Source: Dipteris shenzhenensis
Taxonomy: Eukaryota > Polypodiophyta > Polypodiopsida > Gleicheniales
Direction: 5' to 3' (one strand)
Length of the DNA stretch: 64,000 bases
NCBI GenBank assembly: GCA_047967505.1
Contig: CM106538.1
Shown here: in pieces, positions 54,938 to 64,000 of the stretch
Layout: every line of letters starts with the position of its first letter
How positions within the stretch are numbered: position 1 is the first letter of the stretch
Program-made: the position numbers and the translations under genes
Notes under the pieces: model-generated
Seen by the model: the letters and a program-made list of their open reading frames with translations, nothing else
The model's database searches: none
Told to the model about the DNA's origin: nothing

Positions 54938-57900
54938 CTCCCCCTCAAGCTCAATCCCAAATCCTCCACACCAAGCAGGTCTCTGAACTTGCGCAGCTTC
55001 TCTGCACCCAATGCTTTCGTGAATATGTCAGCTACCTGATCCTCTCTGCTGACATAAACTAGATCAATAAAACCTAGTAAAACCTTCTCCCGCACATAGT
55101 GATAATGCACCTCAATGTGCTTTGTTCTAGCATGAAAGATTGGGTTCTTTGCCAAGTGTATACTGCTCATGTTGTCACAATAAATGACAACCGGCCCATC
55201 TGTAGACTGATGCATATCATACAGTAGCTTATGCAACCAAGCTACCTCACATGCAGCCATTGCTGCACCCCTGTACTCAGCCTCTGTGCTCGACAAGGCA
55301 ACTGTAGGTTGTTTCTTGCTGCTCCAAGTGACTGCAGCACTCCCAAATGAGAACACATATCCACTGGTAGATCGCCTATCAGAAATGCTACCAGCCCAAT
55401 CAGCATCAGTGTATCCATGCAACTATATCTGAACCCCAGCCTCATAAAATAGTCCATACTGCAATGTGGACTTCACATACCTGAGTATGCATCTAGCCGC
55501 ATCCAAATGCGGTTTCCTTGGACCCTGCATAAACTGACTTACCAACCCAACAGCATAGCTCAAATCTGGCCTGGTAATAGTCATGTAAATCAAACTTCCT
55601 ACTATGCGTCTCTACATAGTAGGGTCTTCCAGAAGCTCACCTGCATCTGTGCTCAGCTTCACATTCTGCTCCAAAGGAACTGAAATAGGCTTACAGCCTG
55701 TCATCCCATATTTGAACAGCATGTCCAATCCATACTGCCTCTGCAAGAGCTGTATCCCACTTGGTGATCTAATCACCTCAATGCCCAAGAAATAACGCAG
55801 CTCTCCCAAATCCTTCATCTCAAACTTCTGCCTCAATAGCATTTTCACATGAAGGATATCTTCATCACTATCACCTGTGATGATCAAATCATCAACATAA
55901 ATGACCAGCAGCATAATCCCTTTCTCTGTTTTTCTCACATAGAGTGAGAAATCTGCCTTGGAAATCTGAAAGCCAATAGTGACAAGATACTGTCCTATCT
56001 TGTCAGACCATGCTCTAGGTGCTTGCTTCAAGCCATACAAGGCTTTCTTCAACCTACAAACAAACTCAGGATGAGTAGCATGAACATAACCTGCTGGCTG
56101 CTCCATAAAGACCTCTTCTTGCAAATCACCATGCAAGAAGGCATTCTTTACATCCATCTGATGTAAAGACCATCCCTTTGATGCAGCCATAGTAATGGCT
56201 ACTCTTACAGTTGCCATCCTTGCAACCGGGCTGAAAGTTTCTTCATAATCAATGCCATATGTTTGTGCATACCCCTTGACAACTAATCTTGCCTTGTATC
56301 TATTCACAGAACCATCTGCATTGTGCTTGATCTTATAAACCCACTTACAACCAATTGCATTCTTGCCTTTAGGCAAAGGCACCAATTCCCATGTAGCATT
56401 AGCATCCAAGGCATCCATTTCCTCATCCATGGCTTTCTCCCATTTTTCATTTCCCATGGCTTGCTCAAAAGAAGTGGGTTCTGGTTCCTGTATCACTTTG
56501 ACCATATAGGCATAGTGAATGGCTGTAAATCCATCATATTTCAGCCTATCCACAGGGATACCTAATCCTGGTAGACCTGCGCAAAATAGGCTCACTTCCA
56601 GGTGCTCTCAAAACATCCCTGGTGTTCCTTACTCCAGGTGTAACAACAGAAGGAATACCCAACTCATCATCAATGCTCTGTTCTGAGCCACTAGATTCAC
56701 CATCCACACAAGAGTGACCTGCATTCACATCATACATGGGCTGATCTACCTTCTCTTTTCCTTTTCGTGATACCTGCGTACCACTCTCTGCATTGCTTTG
56801 AGGGGATTCTCCTGATCTCAATCTGCCTGTCCATGGCGAAGTATGTGAACCACTGGTAGAGGACACTCCAGGTCCACTGATATTTTGTGATTGCTGCTGT
56901 GCATTCTGTGCAGCATTACCATTTTGTGCATCTACATCAATCATCACATTTACTGGTTTATACCAGCTGCTCATCTCATCAAAAACAACATCTCTGCTCA
57001 CTGTGAACTTACGTGTAGAAGGGTTATAGCATCTATACCCTTTCTGTTGCAGAGAATAACCAATAAAGACGCACTTCTCAGCTTTTGGATCCAACTTGGA
57101 CCTCAACTCATCTGGCACATGGACATAAGCAATGCAACCAAAAATCTTCAAATGAGAAATATCTGGTTTCCTACCAGTATACATCTCCTCTGGCGTAATG
57201 CCATGTATTGCTGCAGTGGGAGTCCTGTTCATTATATAGACTGCTGTAGCAACTGCTTCAGCCCAATAATAATCTGGTAGATCTTTTTCATTTAGCATAG
57301 CCCGAGATACCTCTCCAATATGCCTGTTTTTTCTTTGTGCAACTCCATTTTGCTGTGGGGTATGACTGCATGAATATTGCTGCTTTATACCATGCTCCTG
57401 CAAGAACCTTGCAAACTCATTTGAGAGGTACTCTCCCCCTCCATCTGACCTTAGGCATTTTATTTGCAGGCCTGTTTCTTTTTCAACCATAGCTTTGAAA
57501 GCTTTGAAGTGCCCAAACACTTCACTTTTCTTTTTCATAAAATACACCCACAGTTTTCTACTGAAGTCATCAATAAATGTGACAAAATAGTGACAGCCTC
57601 CAATAGATGCAGCTTTTGTAGTCCACACATCAGAGTGGATTAATTCCAATGGCTTTTTACTCTCTTGAACATGCCTAGGAAAAGGTTTCCTTGCCTGTTT
57701 CCCAAATTGACAGGCTTCACAAATCTTGTGCATTTCTGCAACCTTGAATTTTGGCAATCCTGCAACAATATTTTGGGCTTGCATTGATTTAAGTCACTGT
57801 ATATTAACATGACCAATGTGTTTGTGCCAGATATCAATATCTGCAACTACACCGGTCCCATGTGCAAACATTGCTGCACTCAATTCAGGCATGTCTACAT

Positions 57901-59263
57901 CCAACGTAAACATCCTGCCCTTCTTCTTTCCTTTTGCTATCAAGCGACCATTATTTTTCATATCCTCAACAAAGCATCCATGAGGATTCAATCTGACCTA
58001 CAAGCCCTGCTCAACCATCTGACCAACAGAAACCAGGTTCTTGGTGATGTTCGGGACATGAAATACATCAGACAAGTATTTCTTTTTCCCATCCTGCATA
58101 GACAAAGGAATTTTGCCAATCTGCACAATAGGATGTGCAGTATCATCACCAGTCTCCACAAATCCTGGTTTTTCCATTTTTCTTGCATCCTGCATCCATT
58201 CAGCGTGACCTGTCATGTGGTTTGATGCACCCGAGTCAACATACCACACATCATTGCTTTCTTCTGCACTTGTTACATAATTTGTCATATGCTGCACCAT
58301 AAACAAATGCTCATTTCTGTCATCACCCTGTCTACTAGAGGATGCATAATTGCCTTGCTGCAATTTTCCATTCATAATGTCATTCTGCTTTTTATAGCAG
58401 TCCTTAGCCATATGACCCATTTTGCTACAATAGTAGCATTCAATATTGTTGTTTGCATTTTGGCCTCTCTGCCATCCACCACGGCCTCTTTGGCTCCCCT
58501 TGCCTCTAGAGTTACCATGTCCTCCTGCATAGGACTGGTTTTCTTGCGTTTGCTGCATATTCTGATTTCTACCACGGCCTGCAGATCGGCCTCCTCTACC
58601 TCTGCCTCTACCTCTGCCAGCATTTGAGTAGAAGATAGTTTCTTTTGAAGTTTCTACTGAAGAAGATGCACCCCCATTTCTCTGCTCTTCAGAAATTAGA
58701 AGAGCAATCAACTCCTCAAAACCAGGAAAGTTTTCACGGACGGCAATGGATGTCCGGAACTGTGCATAATCCTTTCCTAGACCATTCAAGGTCACAGAAA
58801 CCAAATCATCATCATCCACTGGCGACCCAATGGAAGCAAGTGCATCTGCAATTTTCTTCACTTTCATGTGGTAGTCATTTATGCTCAAATTTTCTCTCTG
58901 CACATTGTGCAACTCATGTTTGAGTTGCATTTTCCTGGCTTGCGTATTTGTGCTATACATTTTTGCCAAAGTATCCCATGCCTCCTTTGGCATATTTGCA
59001 TCCTGAATATGCACAATCATGGAGTCTGAAATACTGATAGACAGCCAGTACATAACTTTCCTGGCTCTCTCATGCCATCCTTTGAATGCCTGCATTTCCT
59101 GTTGACTGGGAACATTAGGAAGAACAGGTTCTTCTTCATTTCCTGTAATGAATTCCCAATAGCCTTTTCCCATCAAGAAATTCGTCATTCTAAACTTCCA
59201 TGCCTGGAAGTTGTTCTTGTCAAACTTTTCAGTGACAATCTGTGAAAGAGAATCAGATGCCAT
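54898..59263 (-). pseudogene. Copia-1c gag-pol, nearly intact but with stops
   Basis: ATG 59263 (MASDSLSQIVTEKF). gag and protease are open to 57998, where a CAG-to-TAG stop occurs. Next come a TGA near 57790, then integrase open to 56546, where a one-base insertion (extra G near 56557) shifts the frame. RT is open to 55612 (MDVKNAFLHGDLQEEV, VYVDDLIITGD) and ends at a TAG shared with copy 1b. RNase H is 55422-54898. The normal stop of the family (TAG, copy 1b 35135-35137) is altered here, so the last frame runs into the LTR. It is the best-preserved copy of the family in the window. Confidence 0.9.
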
Positions 59264-59808
59264 TACAAAACACTGCAAAATATTCTGTCACTGCAAAAAA
59301 CACAGCTTTTTGCCTCACACGGGCAGATTTGCAAAACTGACGAAAGTGGTATTTCACCACACAGTCACTTCCTAGTGACGATTTTGCATCAACAGGCAAC
59401 AGGCATGAATCTGCAACTCCCAATATCTCTGCACACAGGCATACGATGCAATTTCTGCGGCACCTTTCCACCAACTAGCCGCGTAGTGGTCGCACAGCAA
59501 AAAACAGGGCCTTTCTCTGAGTGCCTGCGAAGAACTTCCACCTTCAAAACGGGCCCCGAAACGGCCTCAAATCAGAAAAATAAAGTCACTGAGGGCTTCT
59601 CCCTCGCCCGCAGCATATACTGCGCTCTCGCCACACCGCGAAGGGCGTCTCAATCTGAAACAGTGCACTCCTGCACTTCTGGCTGTGCTACCTGCAGAGA
59701 TTTGCTCCCAAACTCGAAATAGGAAAGCAACACTGGTCCTCTTACCAGGACACCACGAACTTGGCTTGCTTTCTTGAGCTCCTTACCACGAACAAGGCTC
59801 TGATACCA

Positions 59809-60185
59809 TGTGAAGATTGTGGGAGAGAGGGAAGGAGTCTCACTTGCGGCTTTCTCACATGCACAATGGGGGAATACACACAAAGGTGGAGGCTGAAAAC
59901 AGTTTTCCTCTTCTTAGTTGTGAAAAGCCAAAAGAACTCAAGTACAAAGAAATAGAAGAACCCTATATGTGGGTCTCAAACCAAACTCAACTAACTAAGG
60001 TGGCATACTAACTGAGCCACGAACTAGTGTAGATAAGGATAGCTGTCATCCAGCTATTATTCGTGGGTAGTGTACCAACCGCATCTCCAGCCGCATCTCC
60101 AGCTAACAAGTCGGTTAACAAGTCGGTGACATAAATGCACAACAGTCACCCTGGCATATCGGGAGTGGAGCTCGATATCTCAACA
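59809..60185 (-). repeat. Copia-1c 5' LTR
   Basis: 377 bp. It is 12 bp longer than the 3' LTR because of an extra AGTCGGTTAACA-type unit near 60110. Confidence 0.94.
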
Positions 60186-60420
60186 GAGTGTAGGTGTGCT
60201 AGAAGGTTCTAGTGACTCATTAGTTAGGTGTGTCAGGTTGGTGTGATGAGTGAGTGGTGATCATAGGAGGTGACTGATTGAGATAATCATGGAGATGATT
60301 GTGGATCTGGGATCTACCTACATGGAGGAAGTTGCCTATATATGTAGCCACTCTTGGAATAAATCTTGACATTGTGTTCCTCATTTCTTTCTCATGAATT
60401 CACACATGGTATCATAGCTT
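60186..60420 (+). repeat. Partial LTR-like end followed by a primer-binding site
   Basis: Plus-strand sequence with a TATATATG box (about 60352), an AATAAA signal in GGAATAAATC (about 60357) and an end in TTCACA/CA, directly followed at 60407 by TGGTATCATAGCTTGG, a tRNA-Met-type PBS. This is the layout of a 5' LTR. Its start is not visible because Copia-1c abuts it. Confidence 0.6.
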
Positions 60421-61416
60421 GGTTAGAATCTGAGTGCCTAGAATGAGATTCCTAGTAGATTCCAACTAGATTCTATCTTCTTCCCAAATGCCGAGTCCTA
60501 TCTCTCCCTCTTCTACCTTGAGCTTGGGAAGCTTTTTTCTCTCCATCCATGTAATGATTTGATAAACCCATTCAGCCACACCTTCCTCACTTATGGGCAA
60601 CCTGTCTGACTGGTGGGATTGAAGAAATTCATTGCCATGTCTGCGCACCGCCTTTCTATCTGTTTTGCACCATTTTTGCAATGCTGCACACCTCAATCAC
60701 TTACCTTGCAATTCATCTGAGCCAAGCTTTCTCTACAACTAGAGCTACCCTCTATAGAAAATTGGAGCAATTTGGTCCAGAGATGAGGGAGTACTCAGCA
60801 AAAAACTAGTCGACCTTTTGAGAAGACAGAGTTTCTCAAGTGATGGAGATGCTGGTGCCCCAGGGGATATAACATGGCATTTCAGCTGTGGTTTGTTCTG
60901 ATCTTTCCTTGCATATATATCTATGATTGCACAACAAAATCCCCTAGCTTGGTGATGCTTGAAGTGAGGTGTCAAGCCTCCAAAGTTTCCATGTACTCTG
61001 CAAGCATTTCTAGTGTATTTTTTGGAGTTTTTTATGCTACATTAAATGCTTGAGGAGTAAACATTCAGTTCAGAGATTGTTCTTCCAAATTTCAGTTCAA
61101 AGTGTGCCCTTTCAGTTCAAAGAAGTTTCTTCCAAGTTTAGTTGGTGTTAATCTCTTAACAACATGCCAACTTCAAGTTCTCAAAGCTCTTCAAATGTCA
61201 AGAAGACTACAAAGACAAAGTACAAGGTGTATAAGACTCCAATTAAGAGGTTGTGCGAGAAGCCAACGGGTTATGAATATGCCAAACAATTAGGATTTTT
61301 AGAATTCTTATCTTGCAATTTGCATCTATATGGTGAAATTGATTTTCTTGTTCAAAAAGATTGATCTTTTGTAAAGGGATTAGATACTGCCATTAATTTA
61401 GTAAGACCTTCCCAAA
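60421..61416. other. Probable leader of the 60-kb LTR element; no clear gene
   Basis: Non-coding by inspection. A short Ser/Lys-rich frame (61164-61364) has no recognised features. The stretch lies between the PBS at 60407 and the copia gag start at 61417. Confidence 0.4.
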
Positions 61417-61760
61417 ATGGCTTCCAAACTGAAAATAGATAAGTTTGAAGGAGAGGGGCTCCACACTTGGCAAACAAAACTGAAGTTTATTCTCATGAAA
61501 AAGGGAATATGGAAGGTAGCAAATGGAAAAGAAACTAAACCTACAACTAAAAAAGGAGAAGCTTCATGGCTTCCAAAAGATGAAAAAGCACTTGCTATAA
61601 TTGGTCTTGGTCTGGAGTGATTCCTTTATTCATCACATTGATGGATGTGAGACTGCTCATGCTGCATGGACTCATCTTGAGCATGTTTTTAGAGCATAGG
61701 GAGGCTACTCTAAGTTTAGCTTGCTTATCAATGTTATGGAAATTATATTTTCTGATATAT
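61417..61760 (+). pseudogene. Truncated Ty1/copia gag
   Basis: ATG 61417, MASKLKIDKFEGEGLHTWQ, then KFILMKKGIWKVANG and a frame change at 61617 to DSFIHHIDGCETAHAAWTHL, matching the N-terminal part of copia gag (..F.G.NF..WK..M...L...LW). The rest of gag and all of pol are missing before the purine tract at about 62350, so this is a small non-autonomous derivative, if the flanking LTR-like ends belong to it. Confidence 0.65.
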
Positions 61761-62365
61761 CTTGCTTTGGATATTATTACTTTAGTCAATTGTGACTATG
61801 GCAAAGTACTCCATAGGAGTGCACCAGATGCGGCGGGGGTCCTAGTGGATACTTTGTGAGACTTTGTGTGGTTAGTTGGGGATGCCTAACTAGCTTGTGT
61901 TTTGCCATGCTAGATGGTCACTATTGTGGGTGATTCCATGTTAATACTGATGTCGCTAGTGTTATTGGTGTTGTACTTGATTATTGTGCTTTGAGCGTGG
62001 TTATGTTGGAATCGGTTGATTCGGTGATTCGTTCAATCGATTGTTAATAACTAATGTAATTGGCGGCTTGAGTACAGGTGATGGAACTCATAGCGAGGAT
62101 TGGAGTTAGTGCGAGGGTACCGATCAAGGTGTTGCACAGCGCATTATATATTGCCATGGGCCAATTTTGTATTTGTTTTATTATTGCAAGTGTGAGCAAT
62201 ACATTTTGTTGAGGACATAATTCATTTTGGGACCTAAGATGGCTATGTAAAGCAAATCCCTCATTTTTGGATGAGAGGGATAATTTTGGCTCCTTGGTGC
62301 TTTTATGAAATATCATAAATACTCTAGATGAGGAAGTGTGAGCCACTCATCTAGGGGGAGGAGAT
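61761..62365. other. Decayed internal region ending in a polypurine tract
   Basis: No ORF is supported. Ends with TAGGGGGAGGAGAT (about 62352-62365), a polypurine tract as found just before 3' LTRs. Confidence 0.45.
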
Positions 62366-62466
62366 TGTACCCAGTCTGTTGTCGCTCTCATGGTGTGATT
62401 GTGCTTTTTTTCTCCAATTGATTAAGTGGTGAATTTGTGTGTTGAAAAGATTACCTTTTGGTTTCA
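62366..62466 (+). repeat. 101-bp LTR-like segment with PPT on one side and PBS on the other
   Basis: Starts TGTACCCAGTC after a polypurine tract and ends GGTTTCA, followed one base later by TGGTATCAGAGCTCAGG (62468), a tRNA-Met PBS. It may be a very short LTR shared between two elements or two unrelated ends in apposition. No second copy was found in the window. Confidence 0.5.
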
Positions 62467-63850
62467 ATGGTATCAGAGCTCAGGTAACGCTCCTGTGAAG
62501 GAAGAAGGCTACCTCGTGGCTCATGTGAGAAGTTAATAAGAAGTTTCTCTTATCAAGGACGAAGAAGAGAAAGTCCACGGAAGAAAAAGAAAGGGAAATT
62601 CCGAGGCTCTAACCGTGGTCATTTTGTTGCACAAGAGGGAGCGGGTGCAGTGATAGAGAAGTTTTTATAGAAAAAAAATTCAGTGCCATGGTTTTGTGCA
62701 ATCAACCTTGACCATTGCTCCTTGATAGCCGATGTGAAATTATGCAGTCCAATCTCCACTATCTCTGAAGCTCAGAGCTAGGCTTACATTAAAGCTTTGC
62801 ACTGTCCAAAGCTCTGCACAGCGTGATAGCGCCCCACTTGCAGATGTCGCACTCTCGAAAAACTATATGCACCTCAGCTTCTGAGGATCTCCGCCATGAC
62901 TGGACTCTGCAGCAAGCCTTCTGTTATCGCGAGCAGCCATGCATACTGGTCTTGTAGTCATCAATAGCACCGCCCTTGGAAACGTAGCCTTTGCAAAGAC
63001 CAGTCGCCTCTAGACTGCGCATATTTTCAATTTCAGCAGTGATGGATAGCAGCCGATGAGAGACCTTGGGAGTCTCTCTCTCACTTTGCCCACACACTCG
63101 TGAGAGTTCGTAGCATTGACGAGCAGACTCTTCTAGAGACTCTGTCTATGTCTGTGTGCACTCATCTACAGCTACTGCCAACCAACAGCTTGGGTCTCTG
63201 ACTCTGTGCGCTCTACAACCCTGCAGTCTCCTTACATAGTGGCCACCTCTTTTGTCTCTGCCAGCCTATGTAGCCACCTACTTGGCCTACTTCACCTCTA
63301 CTGCCGCTCTACGCACTTGATTAGCCTCTGCGTGTGTACTCATGAACAGTCGTCATGGTCGCACGAGGAACTCTACCATCACGGACTCTAGAGCACCATC
63401 GTGACTCGCATGCACACCGGGGATAGCAATCAACAGCGCGGTTGAACAGGGTACAAGGTTCAAAGGCCATATTTTAAATTTAAAAAAAAAGAGGAAAATG
63501 CAGCAAGCTACAAGGCTCAACAAGGTGATTGGAGCTCAACAAGGAGAAGACCACAGCCAAAATCTATAAGCTTGAATCAAGAAGGTGATTGGAACCACGA
63601 ATCACCGAGCAATTAATTGGAGATTGGTTGAGCACAGACGACTACAAGCGACATCATCAATCACATATCTCCCACTCTAGTCTTTTCTACCTCCAATCAA
63701 AGGAGCGAGATAAGTGATTTCTTTTGCTTTATATTTCATACACTTAGTATCTTCCGCCATCCATTTCTTATCATACACTCGAATCACGCTTTTTCATCTA
63801 TTTAATTCTCAGACACTTAGTATCCTTTATTTGTATTTATTGCATTATCA
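62467..63850. other. Leader downstream of the PBS, no clear gene
   Basis: Mixed-composition sequence. One short plus-strand frame (63206-63391) lacks recognisable features. It appears to be the 5' leader of a retrotransposon whose coding part begins near 63851. Confidence 0.4.
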
Positions 63851-64000
63851 TGGCGCATCAGCCACAACCACCCATGCTCCAAGAGTAGCTAGACGCACTT
63901 CAGGCACAGTTGGTCGATGAGTGTGAGAATAGGGAGAGATTGGAAAAGAAAATCAATGGTAAGAAAAGGAAGAGACATTCATCTGACGATGATTCCGACG
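63851..64000 (+). pseudogene. Start of a retrotransposon-like ORF, runs off the window
   Basis: ATG near 63851 reads MAHQPQPPMLQE, then an in-frame TAG, then LDALQAQLVDECENRERLEK and a basic/acidic KKRKRHSSDDDSD stretch reaching the window end. Position after a PBS and leader suggests gag. The stop near the start means this copy is probably defective. Family not determined. Confidence 0.4.

Larger units (their letters stand above)
54573..60185 (-). mobile_element. Copia-1c: full-length Ty1/copia element with both LTRs
   Basis: 5,613 bp. LTRs are at 54573-54937 (3') and 59809-60185 (5'); the PBS reads TGGTATCAGAGCC. The two LTRs differ at about five bases plus a 12-bp repeat-unit gain, so it is relatively young. 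Flanking pentamers are GACTG (left) and GAGTG (right), a possible target duplication with one change. The left flank is a gypsy RT and the right flank is an unrelated LTR-like end, so a simple insertion into one gypsy copy is not obvious. Confidence 0.93.

Overview
The window comes from a large, repeat-rich land-plant nuclear genome. The evidence is TTTAGGG-type (plant) telomere-like tracts, Ty1/copia and Ty3/gypsy elements whose primer-binding sites match plant initiator Met-tRNA, GT-AG introns, a 180-bp satellite, and a histone H3-like relic. No bacterial-style operon, rRNA, tRNA or CRISPR feature was seen. Most of the DNA is transposable-element or satellite sequence. Only two coding units look intact: a small coiled-coil ORF (4684-5118) and a nine-exon gene (6449-12210).

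Layout: 1-125 is the 3' end of an LTR of the family called Copia-2 here. 126-3872 is a satellite of about 20 monomers, interrupted by a 247-bp terminal-inverted-repeat element. 3.9-6.4 kb holds degenerate telomere-like repeats, the small ORF and local duplications. 6449-12210 (minus) is the nine-exon gene. 12.2-18.6 kb is a stack of tandem repeats: pyrimidine-rich arrays, one with a recurrent perfect palindrome, then telomere-like DNA ending at a 100-N gap (18615-18714). 19.8-24.6 kb is a 3'-truncated Copia-1 copy (1a). 25.4-41.6 kb is a nested and inverted cluster of gypsy, Copia-1 (1b) and Copia-3. 41.9-44.4 kb is a degraded gene split by a MULE-like insertion. 44.6-44.9 kb is a foldback. 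45.2-52.1 kb is a full-length Copia-2 that split a histone H3-like pseudogene. 53.5 kb has a palindrome cluster. 54.6-60.2 kb is a nearly full-length Copia-1 (1c). 60.2-64 kb holds 5' parts of two further LTR elements.

Main biology: joining nine exons at GT-AG sites gives one uninterrupted 1,686-codon frame. The protein has a long N-terminal region of unknown function, a stretch resembling a degenerate N4/N6 DNA-methylase fold, and two tandem Ulp1-like (C48) cysteine-peptidase domains. The second C48 domain has Ser in place of the catalytic Cys. The two domains lie on duplicated exons of matching length and phase. A repeat upstream of this gene recurs in the long leader of Copia-2.

The mobile elements do not cooperate as a pathway, but they record a history: insertions with readable target-site duplications, an inversion that separated the two halves of one target-site duplication, and coding decay with many stops at CAG (CHG) sites. 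All family assignments come from reading motifs by eye; no database search was run.
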